From Halobacterium litoreum (GTDB lineage Archaea > Halobacteriota > Halobacteria > Halobacteriales > Halobacteriaceae): 64,000 nucleotides of DNA. Positions 31,939 through 40,857 of this stretch are shown in pieces (position 1 is the first letter of the stretch; each line of letters opens with the position of its first letter). The notes under the pieces were generated by a model that saw nothing but the letters and a program-made list of their open reading frames with translations, did no database searches and was not told the origin of the DNA. The DNA is taken from assembly GCF_021233415.1 (NCBI RefSeq), contig NZ_CP089466.1, forward strand, positions 310,001 through 374,000, in the 5' to 3' direction. The position numbers were made by a program, and so were the translations under genes.

Positions 31939-32763
31939 TCACTCCAGTTTGTTCAGCGCCTGGAAGAAGTCCGCGTCCGGCCCCGCGACCCTCGCCGGTT
32001 CGTCGGCCGTCTCCACGGTCACCACCGACGGCGGGTCGACGCGACGCGAGTTCGCACCGTCGCTGGTCACGACGGCCGTCTCGGCGCCGCGGACCCGCAC
32101 CGACACCTCGCTTTCCGCCCCGACGACCAGCGGCGGCATCGGTTCGGACGCGCACATCCCGGTGACGACGAGCGCGTTCACGCCCTGTTTCACGAGCGGG
32201 CCGCCCTCGCTGAGGTTGTACGCCGTGCTCCCCGTCGGCGTCGCCACCAGCACGCCGTCCGCGTGTGTCGTCTCGTACAGCGACCCGTCGACGCGCACCT
32301 CCACGTCCACGCCCTGCCCGTGTCCGCGCTGTTCGCCCTGCACCGCGACCTCGTTCAACGCCGGCGTCAGCGACCAGTCCTCGCCCGACGCGGTCACGCG
32401 GGGCGCCTCCCGGTAGCGCACCTCGCCGGTCGCCTCGAAGCGCTCGACCTCCCGGCGGGTGGCTTCGACGGCGTCGTCCGGAGCCACCGCGTTCAGGAAC
32501 CCGACCTCCCCGAGGTTCACGCCGAGCACGGGCGTCGACCCCGCACCCCGCGCCGCGAACAGGAACGTTCCGTCGCCGCCGATGCTCACCACGAGGTCGC
32601 AGGCGTCGAACTCGGTCGTGTCCCGGCCGTCCGTACCCAGCGCCGTCGCCGTCGCCGTGTCTAACCACACCGTCACGTCCGCCGCCACGAGCATCTCCCG
32701 GACGTCCGCGGCGACGCGTGCCGCCCGCGAGTTCCCCCGCTGTGCCACAATTCCGACGCGCAT
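31939..32763 (-). CDS. nadK: NAD kinase
   Basis: A 274-residue enzyme that phosphorylates NAD to NADP. The family motif GGDGT is at residues 62-66, followed by [23 protein letters not shown] and the [17 protein letters not shown] loop that binds NAD. Length fits archaeal NAD kinases. The substrate NAD is made by the nadABC operon at 46477-49917. The start is the ATG at 32761-32763; a divergent KaiC-family gene begins about 120 bases away. Confidence 0.93.
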   Translation of the reverse strand: MRVGIVAQRGNSRAARVAADVREMLVAADVTVWLDTATATALGTDGRDTTEFDACDLVVSIGGDGTFLFAARGAGSTPVLGVNLGEVGFLNAVAPDDAVEATRREVERFEATGEVRYREAPRVTASGEDWSLTPALNEVAVQGEQRGHGQGVDVEVRVDGSLYETTHADGVLVATPTGSTAYNLSEGGPLVKQGVNALVVTGMCASEPMPPLVVGAESEVSVRVRGAETAVVTSDGANSRRVDPPSVVTVETADEPARVAGPDADFFQALNKLE

Positions 32764-32884
32764 ACTCTCACTCGGGCGGGCGCCCTTGAAAAACCCGCGG
32801 GCGGCGGAAACTACTTTTCGCTGTGTCACGACGCCCGTGGTATGGAGAGGACGGCGCGCCGCGCCGCAGTCCGGGGGTCTCGCT

Positions 32885-34099
32885 GTGGCTGACGAAGACG
32901 ACGAGGACTGGTTCGAGCAGGCGTTCGAGGACGAGACGCCCGACGACGAACCGACAGACGGCTCCCCGCCCGACGAGTCGGACGACGCCGAGAGCGACGC
33001 GGACGACCCGTCGAGCGACGAATCGACGGGCGAACCGACAGACGACTCGCGGAGCGGCGACGCCGAAAGCGATTCGTCGCCAAGCTTCGACGCCGAAAGC
33101 GATTCGCCACCCGAACCGGCGACCGGCGACGACGCCCCGCCCGAACCGGCGACCGGCGACGACGAGAACGACGCCGACGCCTTCGCGGACGCCTTCGGCG
33201 GCGGCGACCCCGCGCCAAACGACGGCGACGACGGCGACCTGTTCGAGGACGACTTCGCCGACGCGTTCGCCGGCGGCAGCGGTGGCGCGCCCGCACCCGG
33301 CGGTGGCGGAGGCGGCGGCGAGAACTTCGGCTTCGACCTCGACGGCGACACCGGCGGCGGCGCGCCCGGCGGCTTCGAGGAAGAGGAGGAGTACGACTCC
33401 GACATCCCCCGCATCGACGTCGGCATCGACGGCCTCGACGAGATGATTCAGGGCGGCCTCCCCGAGCGCTCCCTGATGGTCGCCATCGGCGAAGCCGGGA
33501 CCGGGAAGACCACGTTCGGCCTCCAGTTCCTCCACGAAGCCATCGAGAACGGCGAACGCGCCGTCTTCATCACGCTCGAAGAGTCACGCGAGCGCGTCGT
33601 CCAGAGCGCCACCGACAAAGGCTGGGAGTTCGAGCGCCACGCCGAAGAAGGCAACCTCGCCGTCATCGACATCGACCCCATCGAGATGGCGAACTCCCTC
33701 ACCAGCATCCGGAACGAACTCCCCCGGCTCGTCGAGGAGTTCGGCGCCAGTAGGCTCGTCCTCGACTCCGTCTCCCTCCTGGAGATGATGTACGACGACC
33801 AGTCCAAGCGCCGCACCGAAATCTACGACTTCACCAAATCGCTGAAGGACGCCGGCGTCACCACCATGCTCACCAGCGAAGCGAGCGAGGACTCCGCGTT
33901 CGCCTCTCGCTTCGGCATCATCGAGTACCTCACCGACGCCGTCGTCGTCCTCCGGTACATCTGCCCCGAGGACTTCCGGGAGACCCGACTCGCCGTCGAA
34001 ATCCAGAAGATACGCGACGCCAACCACTCCCGCGAAACCAAACCCTACGAAATCACCCACCAGGGAATCAGCGTCTACCGGCAAGCGAATATCTTCTGA
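32885..34099 (+). CDS. KaiC-family (RecA-like) ATPase with long acidic N-terminus
   Basis: A 404-residue protein, GTG start. Residues 1-175 are acidic low-complexity sequence; two internal direct DNA repeats encode PPEPATGDD twice and DAESDS twice, and short hydrophobic motifs recur ([28 protein letters not shown]). From 176 on it is one KaiC/RAD55-type domain: Walker [10 protein letters not shown] (about 202-210), Walker [15 protein letters not shown], then [28 protein letters not shown]. Such single-domain KaiC proteins are common in haloarchaea and mostly unassigned (signal transduction, GvpD-like repression, motility). The hairpin element starts five bases after the stop. Confidence 0.83.
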   Translation: MADEDDEDWFEQAFEDETPDDEPTDGSPPDESDDAESDADDPSSDESTGEPTDDSRSGDAESDSSPSFDAESDSPPEPATGDDAPPEPATGDDENDADAFADAFGGGDPAPNDGDDGDLFEDDFADAFAGGSGGAPAPGGGGGGGENFGFDLDGDTGGGAPGGFEEEEEYDSDIPRIDVGIDGLDEMIQGGLPERSLMVAIGEAGTGKTTFGLQFLHEAIENGERAVFITLEESRERVVQSATDKGWEFERHAEEGNLAVIDIDPIEMANSLTSIRNELPRLVEEFGASRLVLDSVSLLEMMYDDQSKRRTEIYDFTKSLKDAGVTTMLTSEASEDSAFASRFGIIEYLTDAVVVLRYICPEDFRETRLAVEIQKIRDANHSRETKPYEITHQGISVYRQANIF

Positions 34100-34103
34100 C
34101 GGA

Positions 34104-34160
34104 CCTTTTGCGCTGCGGGGCGCCTGCGGCGCCCCTCGGCAAAACCTCCACCAAAAGCCT
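34104..34160 (+). repeat. Gene-end hairpin element, copy 2
   Basis: On the plus strand: CCTTTTGCGCTGC, hairpin GGGGCGCC-TGC-GGCGCCCC, TCGGCAAAA, then CCTCCACCAAAAGCC. Same order as copies 1 and 3. It begins five bases after the KaiC-family stop in the sense direction. Confidence 0.75.
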
Positions 34161-34451
34161 CTGTCACCCCCGTCAGAGCGAAGCTCTGACGTGCTCTCGT
34201 TCGCTTCGCTCACGAGAACCCCTACGGGGGTTCCGTCGGCCCGAGCGCTCGCGGTGCTCGCGCTCGGTGAATCCCGCGCCTCGGGCACGTTCGAGCCGCT
34301 CGGCGCGCGAACGCTAGCTGGTGCCGGCTGGACAACGACTGACAGGCATCCGCGAGCGAGCGGTTCGAAGAACCCGAGTGACGCGGTTCACGCTACGAGC
34401 GACCGTGGGGAGCGAGTAGCGGCCGAGGAGTGACCGCAGGGAGCGACGCTG
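34161..34451. other. Non-coding stretch of small hairpins between convergent genes
   Basis: About 290 bases with no credible frame. Short perfect hairpins follow one another: CAGAGC-GAA-GCTCTG (34174-34188), CTCGTTCGCTTCGCTCACGAG, AACCCC-TACG-GGGGTT (34219-34232), GAGCGCTCGCGGTGCTCGCGCTC and GGTTC-GAA-GAACC. The loop GAA recurs, as at 21501 and 21552. The block is bounded by gene-end elements facing each other. Confidence 0.6.
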
Positions 34452-34515
34452 GCTTTTTCCGCAAGTTTTTGCCGAGGGGGTCGCCGCAGGCGACCCCCGC
34501 AGCGCAAAAAGTGCG
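34452..34515 (-). repeat. Gene-end hairpin element, copy 3
   Basis: On the minus strand: CGCACTTTTTGCGCTGC, hairpin GGGGGTCGCC-TGC-GGCGACCCCC, TCGGCAAAAACTTGCGGAAAAAGCC. It begins four bases after the UspA stop in the sense direction. The flanks match copy 1 nearly base for base; the hairpin differs in sequence but keeps its pairing. Confidence 0.78.
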
Positions 34516-34518
34516 TGC

Positions 34519-34944
34519 TTAGCGGACAATCGTTACTGGCATCGGGGAGCGTCGGACGACGTTCTCGGCGACGCTGCCGAGGAGGATACGGGAGACGCCG
34601 GAGCGGCCGTGGCTCCCCATCACGATGTGGTCGATGCCGTGTTCTTCGGCGTAGTCGACGATGGTTCGGCTGGGGCGCCCGACTTCCGTGGCGGTGTCGA
34701 GGGGGTGGTCGTACTCGTCGGCGACTTCCTGTGCTTCCTCGAACAGTTCGTCGGCGCCCTTCTTGGCTTGCTCGTACCACTCCTCGGAGTAGCCCGGCAC
34801 GGTCGCTTGGGCGGTGTAGCCGGCTTCGATGGGGTCGATGACGTTGATGACGGTGATGTCCGCGTCGACGAACTCTTCGAGCGCGTATTCGAGCGCGTCG
34901 TCTGCCTGCTTCGAGCCGTCGATGGGAACGAGAATCTTCGACAT
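34519..34944 (-). CDS. Universal stress protein (UspA family)
   Basis: A 141-residue single-domain UspA protein: KILVPIDGSKQADDALEYAL at the start, VINVIDP, then the nucleotide-binding end IVMGSHGRSGVSRILLGSVAENVVRRSPMPVTIV, which holds the G-x2-G-x9-G-S type ATP motif. ATP-binding UspA proteins act in stress survival, often through unknown partners. The ATG at 34942-34944 is clear. It runs toward the KaiC-family gene, and a hairpin element follows its stop. Confidence 0.93.
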   Translation of the reverse strand: MSKILVPIDGSKQADDALEYALEEFVDADITVINVIDPIEAGYTAQATVPGYSEEWYEQAKKGADELFEEAQEVADEYDHPLDTATEVGRPSRTIVDYAEEHGIDHIVMGSHGRSGVSRILLGSVAENVVRRSPMPVTIVR

Positions 34945-35006
34945 ACGAACCGATTCGTCGCCCCCGACAAAAAACGATGTGGCGGTTCCCGTCGCGTGGT
35001 TGGTCG

Positions 35007-36794
35007 TCAGTCCCGGCCGTGTCGCGTCAGGCACGTCGGCAGCCCCTGAATCTCGACGGGCTCGGAGTTGTCCGGCGAGTAGACCGCCATCTGTCCCTTC
35101 TCGAAGTACGGCACCTTCGACTGGAGTTCGTTCGGGATGTTCACCGCGTTGATGGCGTCCTCGTCGCCGAGGTTCAGGACGACCGTCGTGTTCACCTGCT
35201 TGAACACGGGGTCGGCGATGTCCTGTGGGTCCTGCGTGATGAGGAACAGGCCGAGGCGCTCTTTCCGGCCCTGTTTGGCGGCCTCGGTGAACTTCCCGAC
35301 GACCTTGTTCGCCTGTACGCTGTCGGCGTCCGCGAGGAAGTTGTGCGCCTCGTCCATCCCGACGAGCAGCGGCGTCTCCTTGATGGTCTCGTAGCGCGGG
35401 TCGTTCGAGAGTTTCTGGTCGACGAGCAGACTGGAGACCGCGAGCACCACCGTCTCGGCGGCCCGCGAGTTGCTGATGTGGTACGTCGGCACCACCGACA
35501 GGCGACCCGGTCGGACGAACTGGCGGTCTTCCACGAGGTCCGTGATGGGGCGGGCGTCCTGGTCGAACAGCCCCGACGGCATCCCGTGGACGCGCCGCAT
35601 CACCGCCTCGTAGGTGGCCTCGTGGACGCGCCCGCTCTCGTCCAGTTCCTCCTTGAGCGCCGGGTCGTCGAGGAACGTGCAGAACTCGCGGTACGTCCCC
35701 GACTGGCCGTACTGGTCGAAAAAGCGGTCCAAGAGCAGGTGGAGCGCGCCGTACTGGTTGTCGTTCAGGCCGCTGGACGCGACGAGCCACGGGTTCGCGC
35801 GCACCATCGAGAACGGAATCGTGAACTCCACCTGTTCGGCGCCGTGGTGGTCCGCGGCGTAGGACGCCGACCCGACTTTCGGGACGAACGCGACGGTGTC
35901 GTCGTGGCCGCCGTGCGCGAGGCCCTGGGTCTCCCACGCGCGCTCGTCGCTCGGCGAGGCCGCAGGGTTGTCGTCGTGCATCTGCGCGTACTCGTCCTGC
36001 GGGTCGAACTGCACGACCGCCATCCGGCGCTCCGCGCCGCCCGAGTCCACGGGGTACCGGCGGTCCTCGTGGAGGTACTGCCGGAGGACGTTCTTCGCGG
36101 AGTGGGTCTTCCCCGAGCCGGTGCCGCCCGCGACGAGCGTGTGTCGGAAGACGAGGGGGTCGCCGGCCTCGTAGTCGTCTTTCACGCGGTAGTCGATGGT
36201 CGGCGGTTCGGCGGCCGTTCGCACTTTCTCGCCGCCGACCGAGAGGTGCCCGAGGAAGACGCCGTCCTCGGGAATCTTCAGCCCGGTCTTGATTTCGGTG
36301 GCGTCGTCCGCGGCGCGCACGACCGTCTCCGGTTTCGGCACGCGGTCGGGCATCCGGCGTTTGAGGTCGCCTCCATCGTCGTAGAGGACCGCAACGGGGT
36401 CGAGTTCGGCGAGGAACTCGTAGTCCTGCTCGTCGATGCCGTCCGAGCGCATCGCGCGCCGCGCGTGAATCTCGGTGGCGTCGTCGCTCTGGAACGCCTG
36501 CGCGTACTCCAGTCCCGTGATGCGACAGAACAGCTTCTCGCCGCCCGGGTAGGGCGCGACGAGGTACGTGCCGAGGCGCACCATCGACCGGTTCGAGGCG
36601 GTGACGTACGCCTTCAGCGACGTCTCGCGCCCGTCCTCGTGGATGCGGAGGCCTTCCGAGACGGTGAGTGTGCCGAGGCCGTCGTCGCTCCCGACGTCGT
36701 CCAGGTCGGCGCGCTCGAAGTCGTCCTCGTCGCCCGGTGGGTCGTCGGGTGCGTCGTCTCGGCCGTGGTCTGCGAAGTCCCCGAGGTCGCTCAT
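35007..36794 (-). CDS. HerA-like hexameric ATPase (DUF87)
   Basis: A 595-residue protein. After a disordered acidic N-terminus (1-40) comes an N-terminal barrel domain, then a RecA-like motor: Walker A LVAGGTGSGKTHSAKNVL (about 223-240), AVVQFDPQDEYAQMHDD, Walker B TPLLVGMDEAHNFL (about 480) and ITQDPQDIADPVFKQ (sensor). HerA-type ATPases pump DNA ends into the NurA nuclease for resection in recombination repair. A NurA gene lies at 41654, same strand. It could also be another DUF87 branch. The ATG at 36792-36794 gives MSDLGDFADHG; a longer start adds seven residues. Confidence 0.85.
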   Translation of the reverse strand: MSDLGDFADHGRDDAPDDPPGDEDDFERADLDDVGSDDGLGTLTVSEGLRIHEDGRETSLKAYVTASNRSMVRLGTYLVAPYPGGEKLFCRITGLEYAQAFQSDDATEIHARRAMRSDGIDEQDYEFLAELDPVAVLYDDGGDLKRRMPDRVPKPETVVRAADDATEIKTGLKIPEDGVFLGHLSVGGEKVRTAAEPPTIDYRVKDDYEAGDPLVFRHTLVAGGTGSGKTHSAKNVLRQYLHEDRRYPVDSGGAERRMAVVQFDPQDEYAQMHDDNPAASPSDERAWETQGLAHGGHDDTVAFVPKVGSASYAADHHGAEQVEFTIPFSMVRANPWLVASSGLNDNQYGALHLLLDRFFDQYGQSGTYREFCTFLDDPALKEELDESGRVHEATYEAVMRRVHGMPSGLFDQDARPITDLVEDRQFVRPGRLSVVPTYHISNSRAAETVVLAVSSLLVDQKLSNDPRYETIKETPLLVGMDEAHNFLADADSVQANKVVGKFTEAAKQGRKERLGLFLITQDPQDIADPVFKQVNTTVVLNLGDEDAINAVNIPNELQSKVPYFEKGQMAVYSPDNSEPVEIQGLPTCLTRHGRD

Positions 36795-36877
36795 GTTCGC
36801 CGGGTTGCGGGCCACGAACTAACCGCTTTCCCCCTGAACCGAAACGGCTTAGGTGTTGGTCGGCCGCCGTCCGTCGA

Positions 36878-37633
36878 ATGCTCTCCACAGTCGAGAACAC
36901 GGCGGTGCGGGCGTGCGTGGCCGGCGGCCGCCACCTCCGCGAGCGCTTCGGCGGCGAGACTGACGCGGACTTCACGCGACACGACGTGAAGGCGGCGGCC
37001 GACCGCGCGAGCGAGGAACGGATGCTCTCGGTGATTCGGGACTCGCACCCGGACCACGCGGTGTACGCCGAGGAGTCAGGCGACGTGTCGACCGACGGCG
37101 ACCTCCGGTGGATTGTCGACCCGCTGGACGGCACGAACAACTTCGTCTCCGGCCTGCCGTCGTTCGCGACGGCGGCCGCCGTGCTGGACGACGACGGCCC
37201 CGTAGTCGGGTCGGTGTACGTCCCGGTGAGCGACGACCTCTACGTCGCCCACCGCGGCGAGGGGACGCGCCACGACGGCGAGGCCGTGTCGGCGGCCAGC
37301 GACGTGCCTACGGAGAAGGCGACGGTCGGGTTCGTCATCGGGCACGACGTGAAACTCGACGGTCGGATGGCCGAAGCGAACGAGATGCAGGCGGCGCTCG
37401 GCGACGCGACGAAGCGCGTCGTCGAGAGTTGGTCCCCGTGCGTCCACTGGGGCGCGCTCGCCCGCGGCAAACTCGACGGTATGGTGTGTTTCCACCCGGA
37501 CGACGAGGAACAGCACGTCGGCGAACTGCTCGCCGAGGAGGCGGGCGCCGCGGTCGCGCGACCCGCCGACGGCACGTACGTCGCGGCGACCAGCGAGTCG
37601 GTTCGCGACGACCTCGTGACGTCGATATCGTAG
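36878..37633 (+). CDS. Inositol monophosphatase / fructose-1,6-bisphosphatase family
   Basis: A 251-residue sugar-phosphate phosphatase. Metal ligands are visible in AEESGD (Glu65/66) and DPLDGTNNF (Asp81, Asp84); HWGALARGKLDGM lies near the C-terminus. Archaeal members hydrolyse both inositol-1-phosphate and fructose-1,6-bisphosphate. Substrate cannot be chosen from the sequence. The ATG at 36878 yields the family start. Divergent from the HerA-like gene by 83 bases. Confidence 0.88.
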   Translation: MLSTVENTAVRACVAGGRHLRERFGGETDADFTRHDVKAAADRASEERMLSVIRDSHPDHAVYAEESGDVSTDGDLRWIVDPLDGTNNFVSGLPSFATAAAVLDDDGPVVGSVYVPVSDDLYVAHRGEGTRHDGEAVSAASDVPTEKATVGFVIGHDVKLDGRMAEANEMQAALGDATKRVVESWSPCVHWGALARGKLDGMVCFHPDDEEQHVGELLAEEAGAAVARPADGTYVAATSESVRDDLVTSIS

Positions 37634-37687
37634 TTTCGGGTGTGACGTTCCGCGACCTTATATCCGGTGACGCCGCTACATCTACGC

Positions 37688-38026
37688 ATGTTGCTGGTGC
37701 GCGGTTCTGCAGGCGGGACGACGCTGACGGGGACGCTCTACGAGCGCGGCGAGGACGCCCCGTCGTTCAGGGGCGCGCCCGACGAGGCGGCGCCCTACGT
37801 CTGGGTCTGCGACGAGTTCTACGCGGTGGACAGCGGCGGGAGCGTCCAGGAGGTGGACGGCGAGGAGGTCCACGTCGCGTTCGAGTCGCCGATGCCCCGC
37901 GGGTTCGAGACGCGGGAGACGGCACTGGAGGCGGCCCGCGAGCACGTCCGCACGCAGTTCGCGCGCATCGGCGTCGACGAGGACGACGTGGAAATCGAGG
38001 TCGTACAGGAGCACGAGGCCGAGTAG
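37688..38026 (+). CDS. Uncharacterised small acidic haloarchaeal protein
   Basis: A 112-residue soluble protein starting MLLVRGSAGGTTLTGTLYERG. The N-terminal half is strand-rich (YVWVCDEFYAVDSGGSVQEVDGEEVHVAFESPM), the C-terminal half a helix plus strand (ETALEAAREHVRTQFARIGVDEDDVEIEVV). It follows the phosphatase by 54 bases on the same strand and may share its transcript. No motif of known function. Confidence 0.7.
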   Translation: MLLVRGSAGGTTLTGTLYERGEDAPSFRGAPDEAAPYVWVCDEFYAVDSGGSVQEVDGEEVHVAFESPMPRGFETRETALEAAREHVRTQFARIGVDEDDVEIEVVQEHEAE

Positions 38027-38057
38027 CGTCAGGGGGACCGGGCAGCGAGTCGACTTC

Positions 38058-39122
38058 TCAGGCGGTGATACCGAGGACCACTGCGACGAGCAGGAAGTTG
38101 ACGAACGACAGAACGAGCATCCCCTTCCACCCGATTTCGATGAGTTGGTCGACGCGGACGCGGGGCATGGTGGTGCGCATCCACTGCGTGAACAGGAACA
38201 CGCCCCAGATTTTCAGGACGAACCAGACGAACCCGGGGAGGACGGGGCCGGCGGGCCCGCCGAGGAACAGCGTGGTGACGACGGCGCCGCCGAGGAAGAT
38301 GTGGACGAACTCGCTGAGGTAGATGAGCGTGAAGTAGACCGACGAGTACTCGGTCATGATGCCGGCCACGATCTCCTGTGGGGCTTCCGCGAGGTCGAAG
38401 GGGTTGCGCCCGACTTCCGCGAGGCTCGCGACGAGGAACAGCACGAACGCGAAGGGGTTGACGAACGCGTACCACGACGGAACCGTGACGCCCGCAATCG
38501 AGAAGAGGGGTTGGGCTTGGGCGTCGACGATGCCACCGAGTTGGAGGGTGCCGGCGAGCATGACGACGCTCGCGCCGGTGACGACGAGCGGAATCTCGTA
38601 GGCAATCGTGAGTGCGACCGCTCGGAGGCCGCCGAGCAGGCTGAACTTGTTGTTGGAGGCGTAGCCCGCCATGACGATGCCGAGACTCGCCATGGAGGAC
38701 GCGGCGAACACGAACGCCAGGCCGACCTCGGGGTCCGCGAGTTGGACGTTCACGCCGAAGATGGTGCCCATCGGAACGACGGCGAACCCGAGGAGCGCGG
38801 TCGACGCCATGACGAGCGGCGCGAGGTCGAAGGCGGGGCGGTCGGCGTCCTCGGGGACGATGTTCTCCTTGGAGAGCAGGCGCAGCGCGTCGATGGCGAT
38901 GATGAGGACGCCGTAGGGGCCGTGGCGGTTCGGGCCGACCTTCCCCCAGAAGTCGGCGGCAATCTTGCGTTTCGCCCACGGACCGGCGACGGCGGTGGTG
39001 GCGAGCACGAAGTTCGCGACGAGGAACGCCGCGATGAACGCGCCGAGGGGGTCGGCGAGCGGACCGAACGGCAGGACGCCGGCGATGGCGTCGGGGAGGC
39101 GGGTGGCCGTCACGGCGACCAC
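38058..39122 (-). CDS. nuoH: NADH-quinone oxidoreductase subunit H (NuoH), solitary
   Basis: A 354-residue membrane protein with about eight helices. Family landmarks: WAKRKIAADFWGKVGPNRHGPYG (loop 1, quinone site), LLSKENIVPEDADRPAFDLAP, GIVMAGYASNNKFSLLGGLRA, VASLAEVGRNPFDLAEAPQEIVAG and RTTMPRVRVDQLIEIGWK. It is a complete complex I membrane subunit linking the quinone site to the proton-pumping arm. No other nuo gene is adjacent. Starts with GTG at 39120-39122 (another GTG three codons on). Confidence 0.9.
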   Translation of the reverse strand: MVAVTATRLPDAIAGVLPFGPLADPLGAFIAAFLVANFVLATTAVAGPWAKRKIAADFWGKVGPNRHGPYGVLIIAIDALRLLSKENIVPEDADRPAFDLAPLVMASTALLGFAVVPMGTIFGVNVQLADPEVGLAFVFAASSMASLGIVMAGYASNNKFSLLGGLRAVALTIAYEIPLVVTGASVVMLAGTLQLGGIVDAQAQPLFSIAGVTVPSWYAFVNPFAFVLFLVASLAEVGRNPFDLAEAPQEIVAGIMTEYSSVYFTLIYLSEFVHIFLGGAVVTTLFLGGPAGPVLPGFVWFVLKIWGVFLFTQWMRTTMPRVRVDQLIEIGWKGMLVLSFVNFLLVAVVLGITA

Positions 39123-39246
39123 CGGTTGCTACGTACCATCTCGTGTCGTCGTAGTCGCCTCCCGGAGTTCGGTCTACTGCCGTCGCCACTAGGCCATTCA
39201 AGTAGGGGTGGGTGAGGGGGCGGGCGGAGAACCGGCGCGCTCCGCG

Positions 39247-40857
39247 TCAGCCGTCGGTGTACGTGTCGAACTCGCGGACGGCGCGCCGGGCGGCGACGGC
39301 GGCCGCGACGCCGGCGAGGACGACGCCGACGAGGAGACTGCCGACGTGGACGGCGGCCTCGCCGGTGCCGAGCGCGTCGGCGAGCGCTTCCGCGACGACG
39401 GGCGTCTGGAAGCCGGTGGCGACGCCCGCGGTCACGAGGAAGGCGAGCGTGTAGACGCCGAACGCCCACATCGAGGGGACGACGGCTTCGCGACTGCGCG
39501 TGATGGTGGTCGCCTCGTACTTCGGGAAACTGGTGCCGACGCCGGCGGCGACGGCGGCGGCGAGCGGCGGGAGGACGATTGCTGCGGCGACGGTACACGC
39601 GACGGCGACCGGCGACAGCGGACTGAGGATGGCGAGCGCGGCGGTGACGACGAGCGTGACGGCGCCGCCGACCAGCGTGCTCGCGGCGACGAGGCCGCCG
39701 ACGAACTCGCGTCCGGAGACGCCGGTCGTGACGGAGACGGGGAGGACGGCGCCCTCGTCGCCGAGCGGATTGAGCGTGAACAGCGCGCCTGTCATCCACG
39801 CGCCGTACAGCGCGACGGTGGGCGGGAGCAGCGTGGTGACGTGGCCGGCTTGGACGCTCGACTGAATCGGCGTGAACAACACGAACAGAGGGTAGGAGAC
39901 GTAGACGAGTTTGATGGGGGCGCGCCGGGCGCGCAGCCAACTCTTGCGCGCGACCCACGCCGTTCGCCGGCCGAGCAGGGCGTCGAGCCGGCCGCTCGTC
40001 GCGGAGTCGGCTTCCGCGGTTTCGGCGTGAACGCCGTCGTCGTACCAGCGGCGCTCGGAGACGCGGACGCTCGCGGCGACGCCGAGCGCGGAGACGGCGA
40101 CGGAGCCGACGAGGACGGCGGCGGCCTTGAGCGGGCTCGCGTCGCCGAGGACGGTGAGCGCCGCGAGGTCGCTGTACCACGCGACGGGGGACGCGCGGAA
40201 CGCTTCGACGACCGGCCCGAACAGTTCGCCGAGCGTGTTCGTGAGGATGAGCGCGAAGTACGCGACGAACGCGAGCGCGCCGAGGACGGCCTTGTACCGG
40301 GCGACGAACTCGGACTGCCCGAGGAGGTAGGCGGCCGCGGCGCCCAGCGGGAAGCCGACGAGGAACGCGGTGACGGTGAGCGCGAGGACGGCGACGGCGG
40401 CGAGCGGGAACGCGAGCGGCGACCCGGCGCCGGCGGCGAACGCGACGGTGGCGACGAGCAGGGGCGCGGCGAAGAAGCCGGCGACGCGCAGGAACCCGGC
40501 GACGAGCAGGCCGCCCACCACGTCGCGAGCGGGGACGGTGGTGAGGTAGCCGTCGCGCACGTCGATGTCGCCGAGTTGGATGGCGGTGAGGTAGGCGGAC
40601 ATGAACAGCGTGAACGTCCCGATGCCGGCGGGGACGAGCGCGACGAGTTCGGCGGCGCTCTCGGGGTTCTGGACGAGCGCCTGCCCGCCGAAGTACGCAC
40701 CGAACGCGGCGGCGGCGGTGAACGCGAGCCCGAGTAGGGCGGCGACGCCGACGGCGCTCTTCTGGAGGGCGTCCTTGTCGGCGAGTTTCCGCCAGCCGAT
40801 GCGAATCTCGTTGTGGGCGATGGCGTACGCGTGGCGGGGGTCCGGGAAGCCGGGCAT
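39247..40857 (-). CDS. ABC-2 type exporter permease
   Basis: A 536-residue integral membrane protein with about 12 hydrophobic helices, a cytoplasmic N-terminus (HNEIRIGWRKLADKDALQKS) and a central charged loop (RRTAWVARKSWLRARRAPIK) between two half-repeats. The ATG directly follows the ATPase stop (abutting, no gap), so ATPase and permease form one exporter. Several haloarchaeal exporters of this layout handle unknown cargo. The C-terminal half again begins with a Lys/Arg-rich segment, consistent with two fused six-helix units. Confidence 0.82.
   Translation of the reverse strand: MPGFPDPRHAYAIAHNEIRIGWRKLADKDALQKSAVGVAALLGLAFTAAAAFGAYFGGQALVQNPESAAELVALVPAGIGTFTLFMSAYLTAIQLGDIDVRDGYLTTVPARDVVGGLLVAGFLRVAGFFAAPLLVATVAFAAGAGSPLAFPLAAVAVLALTVTAFLVGFPLGAAAAYLLGQSEFVARYKAVLGALAFVAYFALILTNTLGELFGPVVEAFRASPVAWYSDLAALTVLGDASPLKAAAVLVGSVAVSALGVAASVRVSERRWYDDGVHAETAEADSATSGRLDALLGRRTAWVARKSWLRARRAPIKLVYVSYPLFVLFTPIQSSVQAGHVTTLLPPTVALYGAWMTGALFTLNPLGDEGAVLPVSVTTGVSGREFVGGLVAASTLVGGAVTLVVTAALAILSPLSPVAVACTVAAAIVLPPLAAAVAAGVGTSFPKYEATTITRSREAVVPSMWAFGVYTLAFLVTAGVATGFQTPVVAEALADALGTGEAAVHVGSLLVGVVLAGVAAAVAARRAVREFDTYTDG

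Noticed and set aside
34161-34451. A mobile element with terminal inverted repeats spanning the whole 34104-34515 block
   Set aside because: The inverted copies are better explained as gene-end elements of two convergent genes, since copy 1 occurs alone at another gene end and there is no target-site duplication visible.
34519-37140. An 873-codon open frame ending in UspA
   Set aside because: Only the last 141 codons have protein-like composition (UspA). The upstream part is a shadow of the HerA-like gene and is basic and repetitive.
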